Positions 10,583 to 22,469 of a DNA stretch of 64,000 bases are shown here, piece after piece (positions within the stretch are counted from its first letter, which is position 1; each line of letters begins with the position of its first letter). The DNA is from Chrysogorgia sp. JL179-B06 (Eukaryota; Cnidaria; Anthozoa; Scleralcyonacea; Chrysogorgiidae). The stretch covers positions 2,608,001-2,672,000 of the forward strand of contig JAYKKM010000080.1 of the NCBI GenBank assembly GCA_035772405.1, written 5' to 3'. Under the pieces are notes generated by a model. The model made no database searches, had not been told where the DNA came from, and saw nothing but the letters and a program-made list of their open reading frames with translations. A program made the position numbers and the translations under genes.

Positions 10583-11420
10583 TAGATAGTGAAAAAAAAT
10601 GGCGGATTTTCTTAAACTACTGCAGATGAAACTGGCTGTTTCTGGAACGTATACGAGCGAAAAACTGAAATAAGAGAAATCATAACAGTGCCGTAGGAAC
10701 GATTTTTCACCTGGTGTGGGGGGGGGGGGGGCAAACTAACTGTGACGACCCCTTTTAGGGGGTCCGTGGGTATTCTCCCCCGTTAAATTTTGCATTTCTG
10801 AGACCTCTGAAATGGCATTTCTTGCATTTTGGAGAGAAGAAATTAACAAAATTTAAAGGCCGAAATAGGGAGTGTTTAGTGACATTTTTTCTCCAAATTG
10901 TGACAAATCTGCAATGGGTTGACCGCAAGTTTGTTGGTAATCGTTGTGATACTCGTTATATCTAGTAGCATTTTTGGATTGTTTCAATGATGTCCTACGG
11001 TTCTGAACCTATATCAAGTTGCAACAAACTTACTGGCTGCAAGCTTATTAAGCCTTGACAAAATAAACAGTTTACTATAAAGTGTTAGCAGATCTGCAAG
11101 CCTGCAGCAAACACATCCTGCAACAAAGCTTGTGTAGCCACTAATAATTATTTGGGCATGGCTGCAAGACTATTTGTTTCTTAAAATTGAAATACACTTA
11201 CATATAATTACTTTTCAAAGTATCTTTAAGTATTCTAAAATAAAATAAGAATATTTAGGAAAAAAGTGGGGGACACCCCCACGGCCATGCATAAGGCTAA
11301 TATTCAACCGAAAATACATCAACCAAATGCAAAATTTACGAAGTTATGATGCAAAATCGACTTTAAAATCGTCTTAAAGGGGAACTGTACCCCAAAATAA
11401 TTATTTTTAAATAAAAGGCC
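10350..11420. other. AT microsatellite and non-coding repeat sequence
   Basis: Contains a direct repeat of about 50 bp (tataaatttatctgcgatag twice near 10355 and 10390), a TA microsatellite at 10522-10578, a G run at 10721-10732, and C/G-block sequence like that at 1235-1625. No coding signal seen. Confidence 0.5.
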
Positions 11421-11424
11421 TTTA

Positions 11425-11729
11425 AAGGTGCAGTCCAGTCCGTTCTGCGCATGTACGATATTTCAAACGTTGGACTCCACATGTCAACAAACTTTAACGG
11501 AATAGATTTGTGACAGTTCGAAAGCGAATATTCGTCAAAGGTGGCGAAGGCACGAGTGGTAGTTTGATATATTATCAACATTTAGGAACCAAACAGCTTC
11601 TTATAACACGCTTTTTAGGCGGAAAAGCTCAAGCGTGTGAAAAAATCCGCAATACTTCAGGTTCAATGTTTATACAAACGATGTAAACAGAAACGTGGAC
11701 ATGCGCAGAACGAACTGGACGGCACCTAA
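11425..11729. mobile_element. MITE with AGGTGCAGTCCAG-type inverted ends
   Basis: The left end (ggtgcagtccagtccgttct, then gcgcatgt) pairs with the right end (acatgcgcagaacgaactgg, then acggcacc), about 28 bp of imperfect inverted repeat. The interior has no convincing ORF. It abuts the next foldback element directly. Confidence 0.6.
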
Positions 11730-12169
11730 AGTGCCTATCCGGGGTTTGGGGATTTTACATATTCGTAATCTTTGGGTTCTACCAAAAAGAAATGTAATAT
11801 ATCTTGTTGTTCGAAAATTGCATCTTCATGCCTTTTCCCCCTGCTAAAGTTCACAGGAAGTGACGTCAACCCAGGGACACGCGATATTTTGCGGCGTTAT
11901 TCAACAGTGAATGTTTAGGAATTGAGTGAATTTTATCTAAACAGGTTGTTTAAAGTTCAAAGCAAAATTTTCGCTGTATTTCATTGCTGAATCACTCCGT
12001 AAAATATCGCGTGTCCCTGGGTTGACGTCACTTCCTGTGAACTTTAGCAGGGGGAAAAGGCATGAAGATGCAATTTTCGAACAACAAGATATATTACTGT
12101 ACATTTCTTTTTGGTAGAACCCAAAAATTACGAATATGTAAAATCCCCAAACCCCGGATAGGCACTTTA
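11727..12169. mobile_element. Foldback element with about 170-bp inverted arms
   Basis: Starts taaagtgcctatccggggtt and ends with the reverse complement, aaccccggataggcacttta. The match runs about 170 bp into each side, including ttcacaggaagtgacgtcaa and ccagggacacgcgatatttt. Only about 90 bp separates the arms. A diverged single-arm relative lies near 36340-36680. No ORF. MITE or foldback class. Confidence 0.8.
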
Positions 12170-12500
12170 AGTATAATGTTTAGAAATGTTAATAGTTTTA
12201 CGGTATCTGCTCTTGTTATCGAGAAATAACGTTTTCATTCTCGTATTTTATGCTTCTGGACGCTGCCATTTTCGAGTTTGTTCGATGGCTCAAGATTGAT
12301 GTACAGCGGTGATTTTCTTTTCAATTTTGACGTCATTGGCTTGTCTTTTGTTCCTTGCACTGAACTGACGTAAAGTGGTAAAACATTATGAATGAAAACT
12401 TTACCAATATATAGTGATAATTACTGACATATAGTGACTGCCGCATAGGCAGTACATGTATCAATCGAACCAGTACATCATTGTAACCCTAGCTCCCATC

Positions 12501-12735
12501 TGTTTCGTTAGCTCAATATATGGTTAGAGCGTCTCACCGGCAATCAGAAGGTTACAGGTTCGATTCATGGGACTCAGAATCATTTTTCTGAGGATATGAG
12601 CTCGACGATCGTCCACGTATCTACAACATTGTGTATTTAGAGCGTCTCACGGGCAATCAGAAGGTTACAGTTTCGATTCCTGTACGGGACTTGCAGAATC
12701 ATTTTTCTGAGGATACAAGCTCGACGATCGTCCAT
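12501..12735 (+). repeat. Two tandem tRNA-like units (about 113 bp apart)
   Basis: Unit 1 has a tRNA-like D-arm word (ttagctcaatNNNNggttagagc) and a T-arm word (acaggttcgattcatgg). Unit 2 starts at about 12639 (agagcgtctcacgggcaatc, then cagtttcgattcctg). The trailing sequences (aatcatttttctgaggata, gctcgacgatcgtcca) are also repeated. The loop sequence suggests anticodon GGC, but the stem pairs poorly. More likely a tRNA-derived SINE or tandem duplicate than a working tRNA gene. Confidence 0.55.
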
Positions 12736-13026
12736 ATATCGTCTGCATGTCTACTCCGAGCTCTCCCACATTCACTATAGCAGTGTGTATATTAACGCAA
12801 TGAAAACCTTGTTATTTTTAGGTGATAACATCGAAAAACAACAAAGCGTGATTTTCGCTAATGTTTTTCTTAGTTTTTTGTAATCTTAAAAGTCCAAATA
12901 TTCCCAACCATTATACAATAAGTAAAAACTGACCCACCTTTTGGTTTTTCAAAGGAACTTTTGTTCTTTATTGAACCATCTCAATGAATTTTTGGCTCTC
13001 AGTCCTCAGACCTTTCTTACGTAACA

Positions 13027-14078
13027 TTACGCATGACATTCCTGTTCACTCATGAATATATTAGCATAAGCTGGTGTAAACTTGCTACCCATAGCTGTGC
13101 CAAGCTTCTGATGAAAAATTGAGCCATCAAATTCAAAATAATTGTTTTCCAAGACAATGCAAGCAAGGTCAACTAATTCTGATGTGGGAATATCAGCGTT
13201 GTCACGGTTGTTAAGAATATTAGACAATGTTTCCAAAGCCTCCAGATGAGCGATATAGGAATACAAACCCACAACATCAATAGTACCAGCAAAGCATTAT
13301 CTGGGAGTGTGCTCACATCCTTAAGTTTACGTAAAAAATGAGACGTATCTTTGATGTATGACCGAATGCCTTGAACTAAAGGTTGAAGGTGGAAATCTAA
13401 AAATTCAGATATCCTTTCAAAAGGCATATACCACAATTAGAAACTATAGGCCTACCGGGAATTTCTCCTTTAACAAGGCTCTTATGTATTTTGGGCAGTA
13501 GGAAAAACTTGCCCAATCTGGGATTATCCACTAGCAGGTATTCAAAGCACTTGGTGTCAATGTATTTGGAATTAAGCATAGGAGTTAATTTGTCACGGAT
13601 ATGAGAGGTCAATTCAAGGCAGTAGGGTCAGAAGAAACAAGCTCATGAATAGAGGGGTCATAGAGCTGTCAAAGGGCCATTCACGATAATCTGACACATC
13701 CAAAATAACAACGGCCGTACCCTTATCCGCCTGTTTATATTAATAACTATGTCCCTATAACTCTTCAGACTAGAAATTGCTGTTTTCTCAGGCAAAGATA
13801 ACTTACTGTAGTTATGTACTGTAGTTATGTCCTCGTCCAAAGCGAGCAAACGTTTTTCAAGCAAGATATAAATTAAGAGCTGGTTCAGAAACTTGGGGAT
13901 TCCAATTAGATTTTTTCTTAAATTTAAAATGGGAAGCATCGACAGTATTTGTCGCAGGATGCCTATCATGAAAATAAAATTTACACTGAAGTCTTCTGGC
14001 AAATTCAACAAGATCTTTTCTTAGTTGAAAACGGTTCATGGATTTAGGTGTAGGGCAAAAATTGTTAACCCTTTGCAT
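13027..14078 (-). pseudogene. Penelope-like RT fragment, N-terminal half, frameshifted
   Basis: Read downward from 14078: FCPTPKSMNRFQLRKDLVEF; a region with SLPEKTAISSLKSYRDIVI; an ADKGTAVVILD block in another frame (about 13730); CFEYLLVDNPRLGKFFLLPK and GRPIVSNCG (13560-13440); VGLYSYIAHLEAL; and FHQKLGTAMGSKFTPAYANI (13090-13040). These are the N-terminal extension and RT blocks of a Penelope-like element. At least three frame changes occur. The copy stops just before the RT catalytic DD box. Confidence 0.8.
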
Positions 14079-14080
14079 AA

Positions 14081-14115
14081 TATATATATAAATATATATA
14101 TATATTTATCATATA

Positions 14116-14193
<78 letters not shown>
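14081..14193. repeat. Imperfect TA microsatellite
   Basis: Runs of (TA)n broken by ttta and ttat. It separates two Penelope-like fragments of opposite orientation. Confidence 0.9.
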
Positions 14194-14197
<4 letters not shown>

Positions 14198-14771
14198 TGG
14201 GTACTGCTATAGGTACTAAGTTTTCTCCATCTTTTGGTAACATGTTTATGCAGAGTAAACTCGAAAGTAGAATGTTAAAGGATTATCACCTGACACCTTG
14301 GGTTTTGTGGAGGTTTTTAGATGATATTTTTCTAATATGGTTACATGGAGAAAAGGCTTTACTTGAATTTTTTACTGATGTAAATCCTTATCATGAAACC
14401 ATTAAGTTTACATGGGAATGGTCTAAGAGTGAGCTCTCATTCTTGGATGTTTTAGTTAAACTTAGAAATAATAGGCCAACCATGCCAGATGTGTATTCTA
14501 AACCTGCAAACGGTTGATGGATTTAGGTGTAGGGCAAAAATTTAAACCCTTGGCCAGCACGTTAATTTCCACTTGGGAAAAAAGACGACTAGAAAAATTA
14601 AAAATATTACTAGGAAAAATTACATTACCAATAGGATCTAAATTTTCAGTAGCTTCAGGACGTAATTTAAAAGATCAATTAGTTAGGGCTAAACTTCCTT
14701 GTAGTCAAGCCCCCTCGAGGCCGGTGGGTATGCATGCCTGTAGTAAAGCCCGTAGTCAATTAAATATGTAA
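14194..14771 (+). pseudogene. Penelope-like RT fragment, catalytic half, plus strand
   Basis: Starts MGTAIGTKFSPSFGNMFM, continues with the RT catalytic motif WRFLDDIF and KFTWEWSKSELSFLDVLVKL (to about 14515). At 14507-14545 it meets a direct repeat of 14025-14065 (tggatttaggtgtagggcaa). In 14514-14771 the region before GIY-YIG follows (NLKDQLVRAKLP). The fragment overlaps the minus-strand fragment at the GTA(M/I)G(S/T)KF motif, so the two are parts of separate copies, not two halves of one. Confidence 0.75.
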
Positions 14772-14819
14772 GTTCGTCTTGGATATGGAATTCGAGCGAA
14801 CGTTTTTCATTAATCATTC

Positions 14820-15694
<875 letters not shown>

Positions 15695-15700
<6 letters not shown>

Positions 15701-15915
15701 GTGACTGCCGCAACCGGGAAACGAATATATAGAACTCGTGATTATCTCAACGTGATTAGGCTCTCGGCAACGGGTTTCCAGTCAGAACTAGCAGATCCAC
15801 TCGCGGGTTTTCAATTCAATTTAAGTCCGGTATTTGCATTTTGGTCTTAAAATGTATATATTTCAACACTCGAAATTTTCCTTCACCATAAATCTTGAGA
15901 ACCTATATATATATA
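15695..15915 (+). repeat. Diverged copy of the 276-bp tRNA-like repeat
   Basis: Shares agaactcgtga, aggctctcggcaacgg, cgcgggttttcaattc, ttggtcttaaaatgtat and cactcgaaattttccttcac with the cluster at 42640-44312, in the same order. The tRNA-like portion is badly eroded. Confidence 0.6.
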
Positions 15916-16564
15916 TATGTATGTATAATGGCTACGCTACAAAAGCGTGATTTGTGGTCTTTAGATTATACTAGAAAGTGCTCTCAAAATGCAGTAAATG
16001 TCATTTCAGAGACCCTAAATTCAAAAAATTTTCCTGCGGAGAATCCCCCCGCGGACCCCCCTACGTCGTCACCATGTGGGAGGGGGCTCAATATTTTTAT
16101 CGCACCGGGGCAGACACCCACGTAGTGCCTCCACTGTGGTTATTGGTAATAACCTTAAAACGTTCTAAAACTGCTGATATATAAACACATTTACTAACAA
16201 TGTAATGTTATAGCAAATTAGGAAGAGAAAAAAGAGATGAGTTCTTAGAAGAACTGTTTAAAGACTTCAGAAAATAATAGGCCTAAAAGAAAAGATGACG
16301 ATGCATTTCGGAAGACAACTTATCAAGTGCTACGTCTGAAATTGGACCGATACTTATACTAACTGAAGTGACTTACGTAATCTCTGCGTGAGCGGGGATG
16401 ACTAACTAAAATAAAGACATATTGAAAACAAAATCTTTTTGTCTAAATAAATCAGGATCTGAAAGCTTAATTTGTACAGATTCCATTGAAAGGAAGAGCG
16501 GTATTTTGAAACAATCTAAATCTACTTAATCACTGGACTTTACGCTTTGATTATTTCAGCTCTA

Positions 16565-17020
16565 GACAACATGAGGTGCAGGCATTGATTAAATGCCTTA
16601 TTAATCGTACTCGAAAGATATCCTCCAATAAATTTAAAGCTGACCTTACTGATCTGAAATCTATTTTCTTGTCAAATGGTTATCCTGGGTGATTATTAGA
16701 CTAGATATTTAATCAACCAACTAAAGACCCATTTATAGGGACTCACAAATGTCCGATTAAAGCGTCCGTGTAAAATCTCAGAGAATTTTGAGAAAGATAT
16801 CAAACAGCTAAAGTACTTTTCTCGCGAGTAAACTTCGATGCATTTTTTCAACGAGAGTGATTCTACTACCAACGCCTAAGGAATCTCTACCTACTTTTTC
16901 GTCAAACTTTGTTATTTATGAATTTAATTGCAAGTGCGGTTCTCGCTATGTAGGTATAGAACAACACAAAAGGCTGAGAAAATGTACTCAGAAATTTACT
17001 AAAAAATTAGTCTGAAAATG
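16565..17020 (+). pseudogene. Penelope-like linker and GIY-YIG endonuclease remnant
   Basis: Frame-by-frame reading gives HEVQALIKCLINRTRKISSN, DLKSIFLSNGYP, and then, after stops and frame changes, YEFNCKCGSRYVGI at 16915-16965. The last is a GIY-YIG-type core (CxCGxxYVG) in the expected place. Multiple in-frame stops make this a dead copy. Confidence 0.7.
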
Positions 17021-17621
17021 TTACAGGGGGGTTTAAGATTACTTCAACCGACTGACGCACGAGCTTGTACCGCGGACTACATCGATCGAAGCATGATCGA
17101 AGCTTGTCAAAATATTGTCTTCCGTTGGTTACCTATACTAAAATGACCCTGATCAACTGGTGAAATGGTTAATTAGTCCTACGTTAATAACGCACTCTCA
17201 ATACGAAATGAAAATATGATGACATTTTAATACATTTATGTCTTTGGTGTTCTCTCGTTGATTACATTTACATATACAAAACATTTAACATCCACATTAG
17301 ATTTGTGAGTCTTAAAATTTGGTAGTTTGAAATTAATTTAAACTGATAAGTGCTAACATTTAATGATTCTGTTTGTCCGTGTTAAGTCGAACACGTCTAA
17401 AATATAACTTCTGCCAACTAAAATATAACTTCTGCCGACTGAAACTCGTAAAAAGATTGGGGGCAGTCGCACCCCCTACACCCCCCGTAGCTCCGGGCCC
17501 GCTGAGGCTGAGTGAATCAAGCAACATGTGCAGGTGTTATTCGTAACAAAACAAAACCATCGCCTCAATGTACAGCCCAAGAGACAATGCCGTTCCGATT
17601 CATTAATTACTTGTGACACTT

Positions 17622-17787
17622 CCATAGCGCTCCGTCGAGATGACGTCAGCATCGATGTTTGTCCTCTTTTACCCATAATTATTGCGGCCATAACAAAAGA
17701 AATAGCTCATTTGCAATCATTTGTGAGTCAAATTTGGTTTGTTTGTCCGCTTTTTGAGCTATTAATAGCAGCCAGACTCTACGCTAT
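17622..17787. repeat. Interspersed repeat, inverted copy at 54363-54527
   Basis: Words tagcgctccgtcgagatgac, attattgcggccataacaaa and tagcagccagactctacgct recur in reverse complement at 54363-54527. The surrounding 114-residue ORF (17528-17872) is judged incidental because both copies of the repeat have decayed reading frames. Confidence 0.65.
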
Positions 17788-18160
17788 TGTATCCAGCGAG
17801 CAATGCGCCGAAACCTATCGTGAGAGTAACTTTAGAATCCTTTCAAAATGCAGCTCTTCCTTTCAATTATAAAGGTAATGGAATCTGTGTATATTAAGCT
17901 TTCATATTCTGATTTATGTAGACAAAAATATTTTGTTTTCAATATGTCTATTTTATAGCTAGTCATCCCCACTCACGCAGAGATTACGTAAGTCACTTGA
18001 TCAGTTATTATAAATATCGGTCCAATTTCGATTATTAGTTAGCAGACGTAGCACTTGATAAGTTGTCTGCCGAAAAACAGTTTTATTTTTCAAACTGATC
18101 GAAAAGGAAGTTTATTATTTCATAATCTATGATTTATTAAAGTTTTTATAAATTCATATC

Positions 18161-19080
18161 GTGCATTGCAGCTATCGTCTACAAAACATATCGCGATCTT
18201 GCCAGGACTCAAGAGCTGAGAGTCTCACAAAATACTTTACTTATAAGAAAGAAAAATCAAATTACAATCTTAGAAATATTTCAAAGGCTCTCTGTTTGCC
18301 AAAACCGCGTACCAATAACATGAAAAAGAGTTTCATGTATGATGGGGCATCTATATGGAACTCTTTGCCCACAGAAATTAGGGAGAGCAAGACCCTGTCA
18401 TACTTTGAACACAAAATCGCTACTCATACCTTAGAATGAGTTTCATGTAGATAGAATGTGTAAAAAATGACCCTTCTTAAAATAGTCTATAGCATATACA
18501 TTATCTGCTCTTTACTCAGTGTGCACTCCACTCTGTTATATGTAGATCAATGGTGCATGCCCGTTACTTATTTTCTTTACTATAACATATAAATTTGTTC
18601 TCTACTTAGTGCAGTCCACTGACCTATATCTAACTGTGAATTTTAAAACGGTTATGTGTAGGTCAGTGGTTACTTACTTTTTACTATAGCATATAAATTA
18701 TCTATTCTTTACTTAGTGTGCACTCCACTGACGTATATATAACCATTGTATAACCGTTATACGCGAGTAGTCGGTAAGTCGGTTATACAAATGTTATATA
18801 TGGGTCAGTGGTGCATGCGAGAAATAAATATACATTGATAAATAAGTATACATTGATACACCTGTAAATATTCTAAAAACTATAACAACGTTATCGTTAT
18901 GTTAATAATTTAGTATTCTATCTTTTAAAACTTATATATTTTGTAAATAGTTCTTTAATACCATTTTTATACATGTAACGTTTTTATATTTTGCACACGC
19001 CCCCCGTGGAAATCAGCTTCGGTTGACGGGGTCAGCGTGTATAAATAAAGTTTCTATCTATATCTATCTATATCTAAATC
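18161..19080 (+). mobile_element. CR1/L2-like LINE 3' end with short-repeat tail
   Basis: The ORF 18161-18439 carries the C-terminal RT-tail motif YDGASIWNSLPTEIRESKT typical of CR1/L2/Jockey LINEs. After the stop comes a 3' region with imperfect repeats of about 110 bp (cactccactgacNtatat). It ends near 19080 in cgccccccgtggaaatcagc, a hairpin-like segment, then tatctatc repeats, as expected of a LINE tail. The 5' part is missing. Confidence 0.7.
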
Positions 19081-19208
19081 GAAGGCTGCTGAAAGCGTAA
19101 GGAACGTTGCCTTTTACCTTGTTCGTTTACAGTATTTGAAGAACCTTACTACACGGGCGAGTCTAGATTTCGGCTTTGTCCCCTCGCAATAATCTCGCCG
19201 CGGCAGGG

Positions 19209-19211
<3 letters not shown>

Positions 19212-19282
<71 letters not shown>

Positions 19283-19285
19283 GTA
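19212..19285. repeat. TA microsatellite
   Basis: About 35 TA dinucleotides, directly next to the 238-bp satellite. Confidence 0.95.
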
Positions 19286-19294
19286 TTTTGATAC

Positions 19295-19880
19295 ATTGAG
19301 AGAGACTCTCCGCCCAATCCATGAGAGTGCTCAAACCACATGAGCGGTGAGCGTAATATATACATGAAAGTATACAATGTGCCCTACCGGCTATCACCAT
19401 AATGGCTTTATGGTAACTGTGGACTTGGGACCCACTATGTACGGCTACACATTGTTGGATTGCATTGTGGAGTCACCAGAGTGCTCAAACTGCGAGCAGT
19501 GAGCAATGCATAATGCAAACAGTAAACGTCTCATTGAGAGAGACTCTCCGCCCAATCCATGAGAGTGCTCAAACCACATGAGCGGTGAGCGTAATATATA
19601 CATGAAAGTATACAATGTGCCCTACCGGCTATCACCATAATGGCTTTATGGTAACTGTGGACTTGGGACCCACTATGTACGGCTACACATTGTTGGATTG
19701 CATTGTGGAGTCACCAGAGTGCTCAAACTGCGAGCAGTGAGCAATGCATAATGCAAACAGTAAACGTCTCATTGAGAGAGACTCTCCGCCCAATCCATGA
19801 GCGGTGAGCGTAATATATACATGAAAGTATACAATGTGCCCTACCGGCTATCACCATAATGGCTTTATGGTAACTGTGGA
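19295..19880. repeat. 238-bp satellite, about 2.4 units
   Basis: The word attgagagagactctccgcc starts units at 19295, 19533 and 19771, giving a 238-bp period. Units 1 and 2 are almost identical, and the third is shortened by an internal deletion. The reverse complement is about 90 percent similar by eye to the 230-bp array at 60395-61310. No open frame spans a unit. Confidence 0.9.
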
Positions 19881-20084
19881 ACATATATATATATATATAT
19901 GATCAAGAGTGCTCAATACCAAGAGGTAGAGCGTGTTATAAATATATAAACTTTATTCTTTAAAATGTCACTACTCGGAGTTTCACGCTCATGGCGATCA
20001 TCAGGTAACTCCGCGAAACTTCGAGTAGTGACATTTTAAGAATAAAGTTTATATATATATATATGCGTGCAGTAGAACCAACTC

Positions 20085-20540
20085 CTTATAAGGAAGTAAA
20101 AAGTCGTTTTTGGCGGATCCGTTTGAATCTGACAATACTTGGGCAATCTTGTGAAGTGCGGCCATTGGCGAGTGATGATCTGACGAACTACGAAGAGGTT
20201 TTTACGAAGGGTATACACGTTTTGGTAATATAATAGGTTCGTATTTTATGTATTTCGACTCGCTAATTCCAAATCTGTTTTCAGAATTGAAAACGGTTAA
20301 ATATTGATCGAGATAACGTTCAAAATAATATACGACGAAGCGGCTGGTCGATTGCCGATTAATTTCTAAGTACATAAACCGTTTTTACGAAGGGTATGTA
20401 CGTTCTCGTAATATAATAGACACGTATGTTGTGTGTTTAGACTCGATAATTCCAAAACTGTTTTCACAATTGAAATCGAGTAAATATTGGCCGAGATAAC
20501 ATTCAAAATCTACGTACGACGAACCGGCGCCCTTTTGGGA
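20085..20540 (-). repeat. Repeat family R plus a diverged tandem duplication
   Basis: 20085-20215 is family R in reverse complement. 20205-20340 and 20390-20530 are about 75 percent alike (aagggtatNNacgttNNngt, gataattccaaa, attgaaaNcg, ggccgagataac). It lies directly downstream of the gag pseudogene, so it may be untranslated or LTR-adjacent sequence of that Ty3/gypsy family (inference). Confidence 0.5.
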
Positions 20541-20544
20541 TTTG

Positions 20545-21620
20545 TTATTGGCTGAATGACCATCACATAGGACCACTGCTTGCTGTGCCTCGCTCTGTCG
20601 GGCCTCGTTAACCACTTTCTCAAGGGTGAGCGCAGAGTCTAACTGAAGTCGCTCGGACAGTCGTGCATTCTGTGGGCCAACCACAATCCTGTCTCGGATC
20701 ATTTCATCTCGTAACTGACCGTATGAGCAAGTCTCAGCTAAACTGTAGAGATCAGTGATGAAAGAGGCCACGCTTTCGCCTGACGTTTGAACTCGTTGAT
20801 TAAATTTCGCACGTTCGAATATGGTATCTCGCTTCTTCACGAAATAAGCCGCAAATTTATCCACAACTGGCTGGTACTTCTTCCGATCTTCGTCAGCGAG
20901 GGCCAGGGTCATTAAGATATCGTACGTCAGCTTTGTCGCCCATCGAATATTGACTTAGTTTTGAGCCAGTGTGTTGACTTAGTTTTCCTCCGAGTTCTCG
21001 GTCAAGTTTGACGCTACGCGAAAACGATTAAAGGGACACTCCGGCCCAAATACAAATGCAGTTCATATGAAAGATCTTACTGACTTTAGTTTATTTCCAA
21101 AGTTTCAGCATTCCTATCAATTTAGTTGAGAAGATATTGCTAGTTGAAGTTGAAAATTTGTGGATTTTGACGCCATATTGGTTTTGAAAATATGACGTCA
21201 TTGAGTGATTATTTATCGTCAGTGGAGTTGTTTTGATGGCGATCACATAGTGATAGTTATTGTGAATGGTCTTTGGACGAAAATTAGTCGAAATAAACTA
21301 TTTAGTTCATCATGCAGGAAAGTAGAGGAGCTTCTTAGGCATAATACGAGATCACGTCACTCAGTGACGTCATATTTGAGAAACAAAATGGCGTCGAAAT
21401 TGGACAAACTCTCCAACTTCAACTAGCCACATTTTCTTAACTAGATTGATAGGAATGCTGAAACTTTGGAAATAATCTAAAGTCAGTAAGATCTTTCATA
21501 TGAACTACATTTGTATTTGGGTCGGAGTGTCCCTTTAAAACGATGAAGCCATTTTGGCCACTCATCTGGCCGTGAGAAGTCGAACGGTTCCGGTGGAGTT
21601 ATTCGAAAAGTTGCCATGGT
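20545..21620 (-). pseudogene. Ty3/gypsy-type gag pseudogene split by a MITE
   Basis: Capsid-like protein in two parts. The start (21617 down to 21545) reads MATFRITPPEPFDFSRPDEW and is cut in the codons after WLHRF. After a 509-bp MITE (21029-21537) the frame resumes at RFRVAS near 21025, passes two in-frame stops around 20955-20985, and continues from 20912 with ALADEDRKKYQPVVDKF, FNQRVQTSGESVASFI and LRDEMIRDRIVVGP. This arrangement is usual for gag of animal Ty3/gypsy elements. No zinc knuckle or pol follows. The stops and the insertion show it is inactive. Described only, not reconstructed. Confidence 0.75.
21029..21537. mobile_element. MITE inserted in gag, 7-8 bp target-site duplication
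   Basis: Begins taaagggacactccggccca and ends with the near-exact reverse complement. The inverted arms run about 150 bp, including gaaagatcttactgacttta and tcagcattcctatcaat. AAACGAT flanks both sides (21022-21028 and 21538-21544; 8 bp if one extra A is counted). The size of the duplication fits hAT. No ORF. Confidence 0.8.
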
Positions 21621-21830
21621 CGTTTTTTTTAATAAAAATTCTGTTTCTGACATGTAGTGTTTTGAGTAGCTGATCTCGATAGAGGTTTTAATAGTATACG
21701 TACTCAGCGCCATGATGGATCTCCCCCCGCACAGTCCCCTGCCTAGTTCATTTGCAGTGAGTTACATTTCACTACATCGTCTTTCACCGAAGTAGAATAT
21801 CAGGATACTTATTCGAACACTAAAAATAAT

Positions 21831-22469
21831 GTGCCGAGCTCATCCAGAATCCATCTCTTTACTTATGCATTTAGTCATGAACGTAAAAAGCTATTGAGTG
21901 GTCGAGTAACATTCTTGCCCCAATTTACTAAGAAAGCAAAACGTTTACAGGTGCATTCAAGACGGCGTAGAAAACAAACGGCTGCATTGCAAAGTTCTGT
22001 ATTTCAGTTTAAAAGTAGTAAAAAAAGATGCAAGTCCAGTACAAAAGTACTGAATGCAAATAATTCAGAAGCAGCTGTACAAGAATTGAAACCACAGGAT
22101 GAATTGCTGTAAGTTTTAGATACATTGAGAAATATCCTTGTCCTTTTCATTGACCAAAGTAAAACACTGCACGCACCTTATAGTCAAGGTAATGTTGCTG
22201 TATTTGGGAATACAAAAGGATATACATTATTTTAGAAACACTAATCAGTATCGTACACAATGAATCACCCAGAGCCCATAAGCTATCCAGAACACCTGAT
22301 TCAAATTATGAACATTGGCAATGAGTTATATTCTGTATTATCAAGATTGTCAAGGCAATCTTATTTATTACTAACGCAATTACTTACAATGGTCATAGTG
22401 CTAAACACAAATTATCAACTTGAGTTCATTGAAAGTTACAGTGGTAATTTGCATAATGCTATACTTTGA
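21831..22469 (+). pseudogene. Possible transposon-derived coding remnant with intron
   Basis: Two open stretches: 21831-22112, basic (SRRRRKQTAALQ), and 22260-22469 (YPEHLIQIMNIGNELYSVLS, LSRQSYLLLTQL). Between them a GTAAGT donor (22110) and a TTTTAG acceptor (22235) look like an intron. However, joining them meets a stop, so the gene is probably broken. The sequence style recalls uncharacterised multi-copy proteins of cnidarian mobile elements, but I cannot name the family with certainty. No function is proposed. Confidence 0.3.

Larger units (their letters stand above)
16306..18075. mobile_element. Composite element: about 190-bp inverted arms around a Penelope remnant
   Basis: 16306-16490 is the reverse complement of about 17881-18075 (cggaagacaacttatcaagt, gattacgtaagtcactt type words, gaaaacaaaaNNtttttgtc). 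Between the arms lies a degenerate Penelope-like C-terminal region (16565-17020) and unrelated sequence. The arms contain a word resembling a decayed hammerhead core. This suggests two oppositely oriented terminal pieces of Penelope-like copies, or a foldback element that captured one. Confidence 0.55.

Noticed and set aside
17528..17872. 114-residue plus-strand ORF
   Set aside because: Lies over an interspersed repeat whose second copy (54.4 kb) does not keep the frame.
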